Below are positions 50,245 to 60,618 of a DNA stretch of 64,000 nucleotides, piece by piece (within the stretch, counting starts at the first letter, position 1; the number at the start of each line of letters is the position of its first letter). Source of the DNA: Sphingomonas ginsenosidivorax (GTDB lineage Bacteria; Pseudomonadota; Alphaproteobacteria; Sphingomonadales; Sphingomonadaceae); the NCBI RefSeq assembly GCF_007995065.1, contig NZ_VOQR01000001.1:1677001-1741000 (forward strand), written 5' to 3'. Both the position numbers and the translations under genes were made by a program. A model generated the notes under the pieces. It ran no database searches. It was given only the letters and a program-made list of their open reading frames with translations, and had not been told where the DNA came from.

Positions 50245-51135
50245 CTACCGCGCCTTCAGATTCGCATCGAGGAACGCGACGCTGTCCGCGAGCACCGGCG
50301 CCTTGCCGCGGAACGGCTTCGACAGCGCCATTGCGACATTCTCGTGGCTGAGGCCGGGATAGTCGATGTGCCGCACCGGCGCGCCGAGCGCGCGCAGCCG
50401 CGCGGTCAGGTTGTTCGCGTTGTGCGGCTGGACCTGCGTGTCGTCGCCCGCGGTGATCAGCAGCATCGGCGGCGCATCGGCGCGCGCGAAGCGGATCGGC
50501 TGCGTCATGTGCGGATCGGCGGCGCCCTGCATCGCGTCGATCGCGCGTTTCGCGGTGAAGGGGTAGAAGTCGTAGGGCCCGCACAGCCCGACCGCGGCGC
50601 GGACGATCGCCAAATCGACGCCTTCGGCACGCAGCCAGCGCTGGTCGAGCGTGAGCATCGCGACGGTATACGCCCCTGCCGAATGCCCGACCAGACCCAG
50701 CCGGCCGGGATCACCGCCGAATTGGCGGACATGATCGCGGGTCCATCTCACCGCCTCGGCGCCGTCCTGCACGAAGGCGGGAAAGCGGACCGACGGCACC
50801 TTCCGGTAGTCGGGCAGCACGACGACGAACCCCGCCTTCGCATAGGCGCGCGCTGCGAACGCATAGGCGGCGCGGTCGCCGTGCACCCAGCCGCCGCCAT
50901 ACCAGAAGATCACCACCGGCAGTCCCTCGCGCGCGCCGCCCGACGGCCGCCAGACGTCGAGCGTCTGGCCGTGCGTCCCGAACGGCACGCCGGAGCGCAC
51001 GCGCGCAGTCCCGCGTCCGCCACCGACCAGCCCGTCGAGCACGCTGAGCGTCATCGGCCCCGCGGTCAGCGCCAGGCCGCCGACGATCACGAGCAGCGCG
51101 ACGATCGCGGCAAGGATAACGCGCCTACTCACCAT
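50245..51135 (-). CDS. Membrane-anchored alpha/beta hydrolase (esterase-like)
   Basis: A 296-residue protein. N-terminal helix VILAAIVALLVIVGGLALTAG is a signal anchor. The oxyanion hole is FWYGGGWVHGDR, the elbow is LVGHSAGAYTVAM with serine nucleophile, and a late acid is in TAGDDTQVQ with HIDYPGLSHENV for the histidine. The fold resembles carboxylesterases of the BD-FAE/lipase group. ATG 51135 is chosen; GTG 51156 in the same frame would add seven codons. It abuts the epimerase start. Confidence 0.88.
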   Translation of the reverse strand: MVSRRVILAAIVALLVIVGGLALTAGPMTLSVLDGLVGGGRGTARVRSGVPFGTHGQTLDVWRPSGGAREGLPVVIFWYGGGWVHGDRAAYAFAARAYAKAGFVVVLPDYRKVPSVRFPAFVQDGAEAVRWTRDHVRQFGGDPGRLGLVGHSAGAYTVAMLTLDQRWLRAEGVDLAIVRAAVGLCGPYDFYPFTAKRAIDAMQGAADPHMTQPIRFARADAPPMLLITAGDDTQVQPHNANNLTARLRALGAPVRHIDYPGLSHENVAMALSKPFRGKAPVLADSVAFLDANLKAR

Positions 51136-51158
51136 CTCATTCCGATCGAATACCACCC

Positions 51159-51265
51159 GTCATCCTGAACTCGTTTCAGGACCCACCAGGCGGCAAGCGC
51201 GAGTGATCAGGATCGAACGCTGCGCGCGCGACACGGTGGATCCTGAAACACGTTCAGGATGACCG
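51159..51265. repeat. Palindromic element (CGTCATCCTGAACTCGTTTCAGG type)
   Basis: The left arm CGTCATCCTGAACTCGTTTC and the right arm ending GATCCTGAAACACGTTCAGG (then ATGACC) are inverted hairpins with a long spacer. It lies between the hydrolase start and the GST gene. Confidence 0.85.
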
Positions 51266-51290
51266 GGACTTCTGCCTGCATTGTACGGAC

Positions 51291-51974
51291 TCAAGCCCGA
51301 TGATCCGCAAGCAACGTTCCCGCAGCGGCGAGTTCCTCCTCATGGCTGGCTTCGCGCCAGCTTTCGGCAAGCGCCGCGTCTTCCCACTCGCGCATCGCCG
51401 GGTGCTCGAGCACCCGCGCGACCCATGCCGCGCCGGCGGCGCCGACATCGAGGCCATAGGTCCGCACGCGGAACGCGACCGGCGCATAGAAGGCGTCGAC
51501 CGCGGTGAACGCTTCCCCTGCCAGCCACGGCCCGCCGAACCGCGCCAACCCTTCGGCCCAGATTTCCCCCAGCCGTGCGATCTGCTGCTCGAGGTGCGGC
51601 AACGGTGGCGACGGCGCGACGCGGACCCCTACGTTCATCAGATACGCCTCGCGCACCGCGCCGAAGCCAGCATGCATCTCGGCGGTCGCGCACTGCGCCC
51701 AGGCGCGCGCGTCCGCATCGTCGGGCCAGACGCCTGCATGCCGCTCCGCCAGGTACAGCACGATGCCGAACGAGTCCCACACGGTGCGCGTGCCCTCGAT
51801 CAGCACGGGCACGAGGCCGCTCGGCGAAAACGCGCGGAACGCCTCGTAATTGTCGGGCAGCAGGAACGGCTCGATCCGGTCCTCGAACGGAATGCCCAAC
51901 GCGCGCATCAGCAACCAGGGGCGCAGCGACCAGCTGGAATAATTCCGGTTCGCCGTGATCAGCGTATAGGCCAT
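51291..51974 (-). CDS. Glutathione S-transferase family protein
   Basis: A 227-residue GST. The thioredoxin-like N-terminal domain starts YTLITANRNYSSWSLRPWLL, and the second domain has PHLEQQIARLGEIWAEGLA and GGPWLAGEAFTAVDAFYAPV. SSWSL carries a serine where active cysteine or tyrosine stands in other classes. It may conjugate or reduce small molecules. It follows the CoA-transferase subunit gene by four bases on the same strand and could be in that unit. Substrate unknown. Confidence 0.88.
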   Translation of the reverse strand: MAYTLITANRNYSSWSLRPWLLMRALGIPFEDRIEPFLLPDNYEAFRAFSPSGLVPVLIEGTRTVWDSFGIVLYLAERHAGVWPDDADARAWAQCATAEMHAGFGAVREAYLMNVGVRVAPSPPLPHLEQQIARLGEIWAEGLARFGGPWLAGEAFTAVDAFYAPVAFRVRTYGLDVGAAGAAWVARVLEHPAMREWEDAALAESWREASHEEELAAAGTLLADHRA

Positions 51975-51978
51975 GCGA

Positions 51979-52614
51979 TTACCCCATATAATGTGCCGTC
52001 GTCTTCGCCCTGACATCGTCGGCCGAGACCCCCGGCGCGGTTTCGACCAGCCGGAACGGTGAGTGATGGTCGTCCCGCTGGAACACGGCAAGGTCGGTGA
52101 TGATCATGTCGACCACACCCTTGCCGGTCAGCGGCAGGGTGCAGGCCGGGATGAACTTCGGGCTGCCGTCCTTGGCGTTGTGGTCCATCACGACGATGAT
52201 CTTCTTCACGCCCGCGACCAGGTCCATCGCGCCGCCCATGCCCTTGATCATCTTGCCGGGGATCATCCAGTTGGCGATGTCGCCGGTCTCCGACACCTCC
52301 ATCGCGCCGAGCACGGTCAGGTCGACATGCCCGCCGCGGATCATCGCGAAGCTGTCGGCGCTGCTGAAATAGCTCGAGGACGGCAGCGCGCTGATCGTCT
52401 GCTTGCCGGCGTTGATCAGGTCGGCGTCGACCTCGTCGTCATAGGGGAACGGCCCGATGCCGAGCATGCCGTTCTCCGACTGCAGCGTCACGTCGACACC
52501 CGCCGGGATATAGTTGGCGACCAAGGTCGGAATGCCGATGCCGAGATTGACGTAGAAGCCGTCCTGCAGCTCCTGCGCGGCGCGTGCCGCCATCTGATTG
52601 CGATCCCAGGGCAT
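51979..52614 (-). CDS. scoB: 3-oxoacid CoA-transferase subunit B
   Basis: A 211-residue CoA-transferase beta subunit. The catalytic glutamate is in [20 protein letters not shown], near residue 50. Other conserved parts are the segment [20 protein letters not shown] at the start, [13 protein letters not shown], and [17 protein letters not shown]. With subunit A it moves CoA from succinyl-CoA to acetoacetate or similar acids. The A subunit is not adjacent: an acid phosphatase gene of about 1050 bases lies between them. Confidence 0.94.
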   Translation of the reverse strand: MPWDRNQMAARAAQELQDGFYVNLGIGIPTLVANYIPAGVDVTLQSENGMLGIGPFPYDDEVDADLINAGKQTISALPSSSYFSSADSFAMIRGGHVDLTVLGAMEVSETGDIANWMIPGKMIKGMGGAMDLVAGVKKIIVVMDHNAKDGSPKFIPACTLPLTGKGVVDMIITDLAVFQRDDHHSPFRLVETAPGVSADDVRAKTTAHYMG

Positions 52615-53667
52615 TCACTTCTCCTTGGCGACAGGTGCTGGCGCCCCGGCGATGGGGGCCGCAATGGGGGTCGAGTTCGGGGTCGGGGTCGGGGTCGGGG
52701 TCCAGCGCGTCGCCGGCGGGAAGACGTCGTCCATCCCGCCCCTCAGCCCGGTGCCGTAGACGGGATTGGGCAGCATGAACCAGCCATGCCCCCACATCAG
52801 CGTGGTGTGCAGCCCGGCGGCGGCCTCGCGCCGTGCCGCCGGGGTTGCACCGGGCGCGTTGAACAGGTCGCTGAAATCGCCGAGCTGGTCGCCCGACATC
52901 GCGACGACGCAATATTTCGCGGCGATCGCCCAGCGGCGACCGTCCTTGCGGCTGTCGGTGCTGCCGGCGTCACCCTGCAGCCACAGCGTGTCGCCGTGCA
53001 CCACCGGGCCGAGACCGACGCCGTCGAGCATCGCCGCGGTCGCATCGGCATTTTCGGCGAGGCGGTTGGAGTTGAACACCACCGCGATCTTCGCCAGCCG
53101 CGCGACGCGAATGACTTCGGTCAGGCCCGGCACGACCGCGACCTGCCTGGTGCCGGTCCGCTCCCAGTCCGCCCAGCGCTGCGCGTCGTACGCCTCGCCG
53201 CGCCGGGCGGCGTCGCCCTCGAAGCCGAGATTGTGGATCGCGGTCTCGTCGATGTCGAAGACGATCGCGGGCGGCTTCCCCGCGCAGGGCAAGAATTTCG
53301 GCTGTTCGAGCGTCGCACCAGGCGCCAGCACGACCGAATCGACGTCATGCCCGATCCGGAGGTCCGCGGAGATCCCGACGAGATAGTTGGCGAGCCCCAT
53401 ATAGGCCTGCAGGTCGAGCGCCACCGCCTCGCCCGAGGCGTAGAGATATTGCATCGCAGGCGGCACGCCGGGGAGCATCGGGGCAGGCATCGGAGCGGCG
53501 GGCAGGCTGCGGATCCGCGCGGCCTCGGCCTTGCGGGCTTTGCGCGCATTGCGGTCGCTCACCGTCTTGCGCCCGACAAGGCCGCCGGCGACGACCGGGA
53601 TCGCCGCCGCCGCGCAGCCCTGCAGGACCAACGCCGCCGTCGCGAGCGCGAGCGTTGCGCGGCGCAT
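52615..53667 (-). CDS. Lipoprotein acid phosphatase, HAD IIIB type
   Basis: A 350-residue exported lipoprotein. The lipobox is ALVLQGCAA with Cys18. The HAD nucleophile motif VFDIDETAIHN carries DxDET, followed by YDAQRWADWER and VFNSNRLAENADA. It belongs to the e(P4)/class B-C acid phosphatase group and would dephosphorylate small phosphomonoesters at the outer membrane. The C-terminus has a six-base repeat giving Thr-Pro dipeptides (TPTPTPTPNSTP). It is placed between scoA and scoB, overlapping scoA by one base (TGATG) and abutting scoB. Confidence 0.9.
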   Translation of the reverse strand: MRRATLALATAALVLQGCAAAAIPVVAGGLVGRKTVSDRNARKARKAEAARIRSLPAAPMPAPMLPGVPPAMQYLYASGEAVALDLQAYMGLANYLVGISADLRIGHDVDSVVLAPGATLEQPKFLPCAGKPPAIVFDIDETAIHNLGFEGDAARRGEAYDAQRWADWERTGTRQVAVVPGLTEVIRVARLAKIAVVFNSNRLAENADATAAMLDGVGLGPVVHGDTLWLQGDAGSTDSRKDGRRWAIAAKYCVVAMSGDQLGDFSDLFNAPGATPAARREAAAGLHTTLMWGHGWFMLPNPVYGTGLRGGMDDVFPPATRWTPTPTPTPNSTPIAAPIAGAPAPVAKEK

Positions 53668-54377
53668 CACGCGGTCGCGCGCTCGCGGACGGTGCGGAAC
53701 TCGATCTTCTTGTCGTACGGCCCGCCCATGATCATGCGGTTCACATAGATGCCCGGCAGGTGGATCGCGTCGGGGTCGAGCGTCCCCACGGGCACGATCT
53801 CCTCGACCTCCGCCACGCAGATCTTTCCCGCGGTCGCCATCGGGTGGTTGAAGTTGCGCGCGGTCTTGCGGAACAGCAGGTTGCCCGCCTCGTCCGCCTT
53901 CCAGCCCTTGATGATGCTGAGATCCGCGCGGATGCCGAGTTCCAGGATATACTCCTGCCCGTCGAAGACCTTGACCTCCTTGCCCTCGGCGACCTGCGTG
54001 CCGACGCCGGTCTTGGTATAGAAGCCGGGGATGCCCGCTCCCCCTGCCCGTACGCGCTCGGCGAGCGTGCCCTGCGGGCAGAACTCGACCTCGAGCTCGC
54101 CGCTCAGATACTGCCGCTCGAACTCCTTGTTCTCGCCGACATAGGAGCTGATCATCTTGCGGACCTGGCGCGAGCGGAGCAGCTTGCCCAGCCCCTGCCC
54201 GTCGATCCCGGCATTGTTGCTGGCGATCGTCAGGTCCCTGACGCCCGACGCCTCGATCGCGTCGATCAGCCGTTCGGGGATGCCGCACAGGCCGAAGCCG
54301 CCGGCGCAGATCGTCATGCCGTCGAACAGCACGCCCTCGAGCGCCGCGGCCGCATCGGTAAAGCGTTTCTGCGCCAT
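53667..54377 (-). CDS. scoA: 3-oxoacid CoA-transferase subunit A
   Basis: A 236-residue CoA-transferase alpha subunit. [18 protein letters not shown] is the CoA-binding glycine-rich region, followed by [16 protein letters not shown] and [18 protein letters not shown] 54377 is preceded by a strong AGGAGG. Its stop overlaps the start of the acid phosphatase gene. It pairs with the B subunit at 51979, beyond that gene. A ThDP enzyme is transcribed divergently. Confidence 0.94.
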   Translation of the reverse strand: MAQKRFTDAAAALEGVLFDGMTICAGGFGLCGIPERLIDAIEASGVRDLTIASNNAGIDGQGLGKLLRSRQVRKMISSYVGENKEFERQYLSGELEVEFCPQGTLAERVRAGGAGIPGFYTKTGVGTQVAEGKEVKVFDGQEYILELGIRADLSIIKGWKADEAGNLLFRKTARNFNHPMATAGKICVAEVEEIVPVGTLDPDAIHLPGIYVNRMIMGGPYDKKIEFRTVRERATA

Positions 54378-54475
54378 GCTTTCCTCCTCCTGGGTTTCCA
54401 CCGCGCATAGGATAGCCGCCGGGCGACCGCAATCGCCGCCTCGACTTGGCCGGCGCCCCGCGGCAGGATGGCGCG

Positions 54476-56119
54476 ATGACACACACGCGTACCGGCGGCC
54501 GCATACTGGTCGACCAACTCGTCGCCCAAGGGTGCGACCGGATCTTCACCGTTCCCGGCGAGAGCTTCCTCGCGGTGCTCGACGCGCTGCACGACACGCC
54601 TGGCATCGACCTCGTCACCTGCCGGCAGGAGGGCGGGGTCGGCTTCATGGCGTGCGCGGACGGCACGATGACCGGGCGGCCGGGCGTCGCCTTCGTCACG
54701 CGCGGGCCGGGCGCGACCAACGCGTCGATCGGCGTCCATGTCGCGATGCAGGATTCGCAGCCGATGATCCTGTTCATCGGCGACGTCGACCGCGGCACGC
54801 GCGACCGCGAGGCGTTCCAGGAGGTCGACTTCACCGCGATGTTCGCGCCCATCGCGAAATGGGCGGCGCGGATCGACGACGCGCGGCGCATCCCCGAATA
54901 TGTCGCGCGCGCCTATGCCACCGCGATGAGCGGGCGGCCGGGCCCCGTGGTGCTGGCGCTGCCCGAGGACATGCTGCTCGACCAGGTCGAAGCCGTCGAC
55001 CGACCGCGCGTCGAACGCGTCGCGCAGGCCGCGGACGCCGACACGATGGACCTGCTCGCGGACCTGCTCGCCACCGCCGAGCGGCCGGTCGCGATCGTCG
55101 GCGGCGCCGGCTGGGACGTCGCCGCATCGGGCGCGTTTGCGACCTGGGCGGACCGCAACGGCATCCCTGTCGCCGCGGCGTTCCGGCGGCAGGATGCGAT
55201 CCCCAATGCGTGCCCGGTCTGGGCGGGCAATCTCGGCTATGGCCCGAACCCCAGGCTGGTCGAGCGCGTCAAGGCGGCCGACCTGCTGCTCGTCGTCGGG
55301 CCGCGGCTCGGCGAGGCGACGACCGACGGCTATGCGCTGGTCACGCCCGACCATCCGGGGCAGCGGCTGATCCACGTCCATCCCGATCCCGATGAGTTGC
55401 AGCGCAGCTACCGCGCGGACGTCGCGGTCTGCGCAGGGATGGCGGAGTTCGCCGAGGCACTGCTGCTGATCGACCTGCCGCCGCGGACCGCGGGGCCCGA
55501 GGCGCATGCCGAGTGGCAGGCCTGGTCGACACCGCAGCCGCGCGACCTGCGGATGGACCTGGCGCTCTGCGTCGCGGCGATGCGCGAGCAGCTCCCCGCG
55601 GACAGCATCATCTGCAACGGCGCGGGCAATTATTCGGGCTGGTGGCACCGCCACTGGCGCTATGCGGGACCGGGTACGCAGCTCGCGCCGACCGCGGGCG
55701 CGATGGGCTACGGCGTGCCCGCTGCGGTCGCGGCGTCGCTCCGCCATCCCGAGCGGACCGTCGTCGCGCTGGCGGGCGACGGGTGTTTCCTGATGAACGG
55801 GCAGGAGCTTGCCACGGCCGTGGCGCACGGCGCCAACATGCTGGTGATCGTGGTCGACAACGGCGCGTACGGGACGATCCGGATGCACCAGGAACGCGAA
55901 TATCCGGGGCGCGTCGTCGGGACCAGCCTCGGCAACCCGGACTTCGCCGCGCTGGCGCGCGCGTTCGGATGCTGGGCCGAGACGGTCGGACGAACTGCGG
56001 ACTTCGCGCAGGCCCTGGCGCGCGCGATGGAGCAGACCGGGGTGCGGATGCTGCACCTGAAGACCGACGTCGAGGCGATCACCGCGGGGACCACGCTGAC
56101 GAAGATGCGCGGGGCGTAA
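54476..56119 (+). CDS. Thiamine diphosphate-dependent enzyme (acetolactate synthase-like)
   Basis: A 547-residue ThDP enzyme. The catalytic glutamate is in [15 protein letters not shown], and the ThDP/Mg motif is [20 protein letters not shown] through VDNGAYG. The three domains (Pyr, central FAD-like, PP) are in normal order. The group includes acetolactate synthases, benzoylformate decarboxylases and sulfoacetaldehyde-type enzymes; no acetolactate small subunit is nearby, so a catabolic decarboxylase or lyase is more likely. ATG 54476 has AGGA nearby. It is divergent from scoA, and a double repeat follows. Confidence 0.9.
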   Translation: MTHTRTGGRILVDQLVAQGCDRIFTVPGESFLAVLDALHDTPGIDLVTCRQEGGVGFMACADGTMTGRPGVAFVTRGPGATNASIGVHVAMQDSQPMILFIGDVDRGTRDREAFQEVDFTAMFAPIAKWAARIDDARRIPEYVARAYATAMSGRPGPVVLALPEDMLLDQVEAVDRPRVERVAQAADADTMDLLADLLATAERPVAIVGGAGWDVAASGAFATWADRNGIPVAAAFRRQDAIPNACPVWAGNLGYGPNPRLVERVKAADLLLVVGPRLGEATTDGYALVTPDHPGQRLIHVHPDPDELQRSYRADVAVCAGMAEFAEALLLIDLPPRTAGPEAHAEWQAWSTPQPRDLRMDLALCVAAMREQLPADSIICNGAGNYSGWWHRHWRYAGPGTQLAPTAGAMGYGVPAAVAASLRHPERTVVALAGDGCFLMNGQELATAVAHGANMLVIVVDNGAYGTIRMHQEREYPGRVVGTSLGNPDFAALARAFGCWAETVGRTADFAQALARAMEQTGVRMLHLKTDVEAITAGTTLTKMRGA

Positions 56120-56140
56120 CGTCGGCCTGGCTCCAACGCG

Positions 56141-56243
56141 CTTCCCCGGCGAAGGCCGGGGCGCAGTTGGGGGGCAGCAGTAACCGCGGACACCCCCCGT
56201 TACTCCGACCTTCCCACCTGGGCCCCGGCCCTCGCCGGGGAAG
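56141..56243. repeat. Palindromic element (CCCCGGCGAAGGCCGGGG type)
   Basis: CTTCCCCGGCGAAGGCCGGG and GGCCCCGGCCCTCGCCGGGG (then AAG) are inverted ends. It follows the ThDP enzyme gene and is one of two adjacent elements here. Confidence 0.85.
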
Positions 56244-56271
56244 CTGATGGTGGCCTGCCCAGTGATCGCTC

Positions 56272-56349
56272 TGTTCCCCCCGCGAAGGCGGGGGCCCAGG
56301 GTACCGGGCGCGGTCGGTACTTAGCTGGGCCCCCGCGTCCGCGGGGTAA
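56272..56349. repeat. Palindromic element (CCCCCGCGAAGGCGGGGG type)
   Basis: GTTCCCCCCGCGAAGGCGGG and CTGGGCCCCCGCGTCCGCGG (then GGTAAC) are inverted relatives. Together with 56141-56243 it fills the gap before convergent alaS; nothing else was seen in that roughly 240-base gap. Confidence 0.85.
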
Positions 56350-56363
56350 CTGGGGACTCTCCT

Positions 56364-59009
56364 TCAGGCCTTCGACAGCGCCTCGCGCACCGCCGCCAGC
56401 GCGTCTGCCGCCTTCGCGCCTTCCGGCCCACCGCCCTGCGCCATGTCGGGACGGCCGCCGCCGCCCTGCCCGCCAAGCGCCGCGACCGCGACCTTCAGCA
56501 GGTCGACTGCGTTGTGCGTCGCGACCAGATCGGCAGTGACGCCGACCGCGACCGAGGCGCGGCCTTCGTTGACCGCGAGCATCACGGCGATCCCCGAACC
56601 CAGCCGCTGCTTGGCCTCATCGACCGCGCCGCGCAGCCCCTTGGCCTCGAAGTCGTTCAGGACCTGGCCGATGAACGCGACGCCGCCGACCTGCTCGGGT
56701 CCTGCCGCTTCGCCGCCGCCACCGCCCATGGCGAGCGCCTTCTTCGCCTCGGCGAGTTCGCGCTCCAGCCGGCGGCGATCCTCGATCAGCGCCGCGACGC
56801 GGGCAGGCACCTCGTCCGGGGTCGACTTCAGCGACGCCGCGGCCTCGCGCAGGCGGTCGTCGCGGCCCGTCAGATAGGCGCGCGCGGCCTCGCCGGTCAG
56901 CGCCTCGACGCGGCGCACGCCGCTCGACACCGCGCCTTCACCGACGACCTTGAACAGACCGATGTCGCCGAGTGCGCTGACGTGCGTGCCGCCGCACAGC
57001 TCGATCGAATAGGTCCGGCCGTCGTCCTGCGATCCCATCGAGACGACGCGGACCTCGTCGCCATATTTCTCGCCGAACAGCGCCATCGCGCCCATCTCGA
57101 TCGCCGCATCCGGCGTCATCAGCAGCGTGGTCACCGCGCCATTGCCGCGGACCTGCGCGTTCACGTCCGATTCGACCTGCGCGATATCGGCCGGCGTCAT
57201 CGCGACCGGCTGCGAGAAGTCGAAGCGGAGGCGCTCGGGGGCGACGAGGCTCCCCTTCTGCGCGACGTGCTTGCCCAGGCGCTCCCGCAAGGCTTCGTGC
57301 AGCAGGTGGGTCGCAGAGTGGTTGGCGCGGATCTGCGCGCGGCGCGCGACGTCGATCTGCAGCTTCACCGGATCGCCGATCTTGATCTCGCCCGCATCGA
57401 TCGTCGCGTTGTGGACGAAGACGCGTCCCAGCTGCTTCGACGTGTCGCTGACGGTGGCCCGCAGACCGGCGTCGTTCGAAATCTGCCCGGCATCGCCGAC
57501 CTGGCCGCCGCTCTCGCCATAGAAGGGCGTCTGGTTGACGACGATCGACACGTTGTCGCCCGCGGTCGCCGTGTCGACGCGCGCACCGTTTTTGACCAGT
57601 GCGACGACTGCGCCCTCCCCGGTGTCCGACGCATAGCCGAGGAATTCGGTCCCGCCGCTGGTCTCGGCGATGTCGAACCAGATGTCGTCCGACGCCTTTG
57701 CGCCCGACCCCTTCCACGCGGCCCGCGCGGCGCGCTTCTGTTCGGCCATCGCGGTGTCGAAACCTTCGCGGTCGACGGTGATGCCGCGTTCGCGCAGCGC
57801 ATCCTCGGTCAGGTCGTAGGGGAAGCCGAACGTGTCGTAGAGCTTGAACGCGGTCTCCCCGGGGAGCGTGCCCTCGGTCATGTCCGCGGTCGCCTCGTCG
57901 AGCAGCTTCAGCCCCTTGTCGAGCGTCTGGCGGAACCGAGTCTCCTCCTGCTGCAGCGTCGCTTCGATCAGCGACTGCGCGCGGAACAGCTCGGGATAGG
58001 CTGCCCCCATCTCGGTGACGAGCGCAGGCACCAGCCGATGCATCAACGGCTCCTTCGCACCGAGGATATGCGCATGCCGCATCGCGCGGCGCATGATCCG
58101 GCGCAGCACATAGCCGCGGCCCTCGTTCGCGGGGAGCACACCGTCCGCGACCAGGAAGCCCGCGGTGCGCAGGTGGTCGGCGATCACGCGGTGGCTGGCG
58201 GTGTTGGCGCCGTCGGTCGCGGTGTGCGTCAGCGATCCGCTCGCGGCGATCAGCGCCTTGAACGTGTCGGTGTCGTAATTGTCGGTGACGCCCTGCATCA
58301 CCGCGGCGATGCGCTCGAGCCCCATGCCGGTGTCGATCGAGGGTTTGGGCAGGTTGCCGACGATCTCGTTGTTCGCCTGCTCATATTGCATGAACACGAG
58401 GTTCCAGATCTCGACGAAGCGGTCGCCATCCTCGTCCGGGCTGCCCGGCGGGCCACCGAAGATATGGTCGCCATGATCGTAGAAGATCTCCGAGCACGGC
58501 CCGCACGGCCCGTTCTCGCCCATCGTCCAGAAATTGTCCTTGGTCGGGATCCGGATGATGCGGTGGTCGGGGAGGCCGGCGATCTTCTTCCAAAGGTCGA
58601 ACGCCTCGTCGTCGGTGTGGTAGACGGTGGCGGTGAGCTTGTCGGGCGACAGGCCCCAGTCGCGCGTGAGCAGCGTCCAGGCGTTCACGATCGCCTGTTC
58701 CTTGAAATAATCGCCGAACGAGAAATTGCCGAGCATCTCGAAGAAGGTGTGGTGCCGCGCGGTATAGCCGACATTGTCGAGGTCGTTGTGCTTGCCGCCG
58801 GCGCGGACGCATTTCTGGGAGGACGTCGCGGTCGAATAGGGGCGCGATTCCTGGCCGGTGAAGACGTTCTTGAACGGCACCATGCCCGCGTTGACGAACA
58901 TCAGCGTGGGATCGTTCTGCGGCACCAAAGGCGCCGAGGGAACGATGGTGTGGCCTTCACGCGCGAAGAAATCGAGGAAGCCGCGGCGGATGTCGTTGGT
59001 CGAGGTCAT
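56364..59009 (-). CDS. alaS: Alanyl-tRNA synthetase
   Basis: An 881-residue class II synthetase. Motif 1 region [20 protein letters not shown], the [16 protein letters not shown] stretch, and motif 3 GLERI precede the editing domain. The editing domain has [14 protein letters not shown] and [11 protein letters not shown], and the C-terminal C-Ala domain is glycine-rich ([11 protein letters not shown]). It charges tRNA-Ala and clears mischarged serine or glycine. Its length is normal. It faces the ThDP enzyme convergently. Confidence 0.97.
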   Translation of the reverse strand: MTSTNDIRRGFLDFFAREGHTIVPSAPLVPQNDPTLMFVNAGMVPFKNVFTGQESRPYSTATSSQKCVRAGGKHNDLDNVGYTARHHTFFEMLGNFSFGDYFKEQAIVNAWTLLTRDWGLSPDKLTATVYHTDDEAFDLWKKIAGLPDHRIIRIPTKDNFWTMGENGPCGPCSEIFYDHGDHIFGGPPGSPDEDGDRFVEIWNLVFMQYEQANNEIVGNLPKPSIDTGMGLERIAAVMQGVTDNYDTDTFKALIAASGSLTHTATDGANTASHRVIADHLRTAGFLVADGVLPANEGRGYVLRRIMRRAMRHAHILGAKEPLMHRLVPALVTEMGAAYPELFRAQSLIEATLQQEETRFRQTLDKGLKLLDEATADMTEGTLPGETAFKLYDTFGFPYDLTEDALRERGITVDREGFDTAMAEQKRAARAAWKGSGAKASDDIWFDIAETSGGTEFLGYASDTGEGAVVALVKNGARVDTATAGDNVSIVVNQTPFYGESGGQVGDAGQISNDAGLRATVSDTSKQLGRVFVHNATIDAGEIKIGDPVKLQIDVARRAQIRANHSATHLLHEALRERLGKHVAQKGSLVAPERLRFDFSQPVAMTPADIAQVESDVNAQVRGNGAVTTLLMTPDAAIEMGAMALFGEKYGDEVRVVSMGSQDDGRTYSIELCGGTHVSALGDIGLFKVVGEGAVSSGVRRVEALTGEAARAYLTGRDDRLREAAASLKSTPDEVPARVAALIEDRRRLERELAEAKKALAMGGGGGEAAGPEQVGGVAFIGQVLNDFEAKGLRGAVDEAKQRLGSGIAVMLAVNEGRASVAVGVTADLVATHNAVDLLKVAVAALGGQGGGGRPDMAQGGGPEGAKAADALAAVREALSKA

Positions 59010-59079
59010 GCGCGGGACTTAGGCGAGCGACGCGGTTCGCTCAAGTGAGGTGTGGGTGCGACAATCGGACGCCGAGGTG

Positions 59080-59132
59080 TTTCCCCGCGAAGGCGGGGAC
59101 CCAGACTGGGCTCCCGCCTTCGCGGGAGAACA
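59080..59132. repeat. Palindromic element (CCCCGCGAAGGCGGGG type)
   Basis: TTTCCCCGCGAAGGCGGGGA and CTCCCGCCTTCGCGGGAGAA are inverted copies with a short loop, the short form of the family. It lies upstream of alaS. Confidence 0.85.
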
Positions 59133-59161
59133 AGTAGGTCAGCCGCAACACCACCCCCTCA

Positions 59162-59262
59162 CTTCCCCGGCGAAGGCCGGGGCCCAATTAGGACACGCTC
59201 ATGACTACGCGCAGCGCTCCGTTACCCCGACCTTTCCAATTGGGCCCCGGCCTTCGCCGGGG
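59162..59262. repeat. Palindromic element (CCCCGGCGAAGGCCGGGG type)
   Basis: CTTCCCCGGCGAAGGCCGGG and GGGCCCCGGCCTTCGCCGGG (then G) are inverted ends. With 59080-59132 it fills the roughly 270-base gap between alaS and the M24 peptidase; nothing else was seen there. Confidence 0.85.
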
Positions 59263-59282
59263 TGGTTTGGGGGTAGCTGCCC

Positions 59283-60542
59283 CTACCCCAGCGGCGCGTC
59301 GATCGACTTCGGCGGCGTACTGAACCACTTCGGCCCCGCGTCGGTCATGTGGAAGCAATCCTCGATCCGCACCCCGAACTTGCCCGGCGCATAGATCCCC
59401 GGCTCGTCCGAAAAGCACATGCCCGCCGCGAGCTTCGTCGTCTCGCCGTGGACGAAGTTCACCGGCTCGTGCCCGTCCATCCCGATCCCGTGGCCGGTGC
59501 GATGCGACAGGCCTGGGAGTTTGTACCCCGGTCCCAACCCGAGCGATTCGTAGTGGCGCCGCACCGCGTCGTCGATGCTGCCCGCCGCAACACCGATCCT
59601 CGCCGCGGCAAACGCGACCTGCTGGCCGCGCGCGACCTGGTCCCAGGTCCGGCGCTGCTCGGCGTTGGCGGTGCCGTGCACCCAGGTGCGGGAGATGTCG
59701 GATTGATAGCCCTGCACGGTGCAGCCGCAATCCATCAGCACGACCTGCCCGGCCGCCACGCGGTGGATCTCGCGGCTGCCATGCGGATAGGCCGAGGCCT
59801 CGCCGACCAGCGCCATCGAGAATTCGGGTGCGCCGCCGAGTTTCCGGGTCGCCGCGGCCATCAGTGCGGAGATGTCGGGGCCGGTCATCCCCTTCTCCAC
59901 TCGCGCGTGCGTCCAGCGATAGGCGGCGAGCGTGACCTCGGTCGCCGCATGCATCAGCGCGATCTCGGGCGCGGTCTTGATCATCCGGCAGCCGCGCACG
60001 ACCGGGTTGGCGGACACCTGCGGCGCCCCCGGCAGCACGCGCGCCAGTACGGCGGCGGCGAAATAGCGGACATTCTCCTCGATACCGATCGGGCGGCCGC
60101 CCAGCGTGCGATCGCGCAGGAAGCCCGCGACGACGGCCATCGGGTTCTCGTCCTCCTGCCAGACGCGGACCTCGGCCGGGACCGCGAGCGTCTCGCGGAC
60201 CGAGGGTTCCTCGAAGAACGGCGTGACGATGCACGGATCGCCCTCGACCGGCAGGATCGCGAGCGTCAGCCGCTCGCTGGTGTGCCAGCGCACCCCGGTG
60301 AAGTAGATCATCGACGATCCGGGTTCGATCACGACCGCGCCGATCCCCGTCGCTCTCATCAGTGCCTGCGCCCGCGCCAGCCGCGCGGCGCGTTCGGCAG
60401 CGTCGATCGGTTTCGCCGTGCCGGTGATGTCCGATAGCGCGGACAGGTCGGGCTCCGCCGCGCGCAGCAAGGCCGCGCTCGACAGCAGCGGAAGCGTGGC
60501 GGCGGCGACGAGGATGTGGCGGCGATTGGGGTATGGAGACAT
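59283..60542 (-). CDS. Exported M24 family metallopeptidase (Xaa-Pro dipeptidase-like)
   Basis: A 419-residue pita-bread-fold peptidase. The N-terminus NRRHILVAAATLPLLSSAAL is a twin-arginine-like signal. Metal ligands are in MDCGCTVQGYQSDISRTW (two aspartates), GHGIGMDGHE (histidine), FSDEPGIY (glutamate) and VRIEDCF (glutamate). This set matches Xaa-Pro aminopeptidases/prolidases, which need two metal ions. ATG 60542 is chosen; the 28 upstream codons in frame lack signal character. It is divergent from the symporter gene. Confidence 0.92.
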   Translation of the reverse strand: MSPYPNRRHILVAAATLPLLSSAALLRAAEPDLSALSDITGTAKPIDAAERAARLARAQALMRATGIGAVVIEPGSSMIYFTGVRWHTSERLTLAILPVEGDPCIVTPFFEEPSVRETLAVPAEVRVWQEDENPMAVVAGFLRDRTLGGRPIGIEENVRYFAAAVLARVLPGAPQVSANPVVRGCRMIKTAPEIALMHAATEVTLAAYRWTHARVEKGMTGPDISALMAAATRKLGGAPEFSMALVGEASAYPHGSREIHRVAAGQVVLMDCGCTVQGYQSDISRTWVHGTANAEQRRTWDQVARGQQVAFAAARIGVAAGSIDDAVRRHYESLGLGPGYKLPGLSHRTGHGIGMDGHEPVNFVHGETTKLAAGMCFSDEPGIYAPGKFGVRIEDCFHMTDAGPKWFSTPPKSIDAPLG

Positions 60543-60618
60543 AAGCCGGGACGATAGGGTCCTTGACCGCGCGCCCGCAATCCCCTCCCTAGGCGCGACG
60601 TTTCTCGGGAGATCGATT

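Noticed and set aside
56514..59048. Open frame of 844 codons opposite alaS
   Set aside because: It is antisense to alaS with no signal, motif or start support; the alaS frame carries all family motifs.
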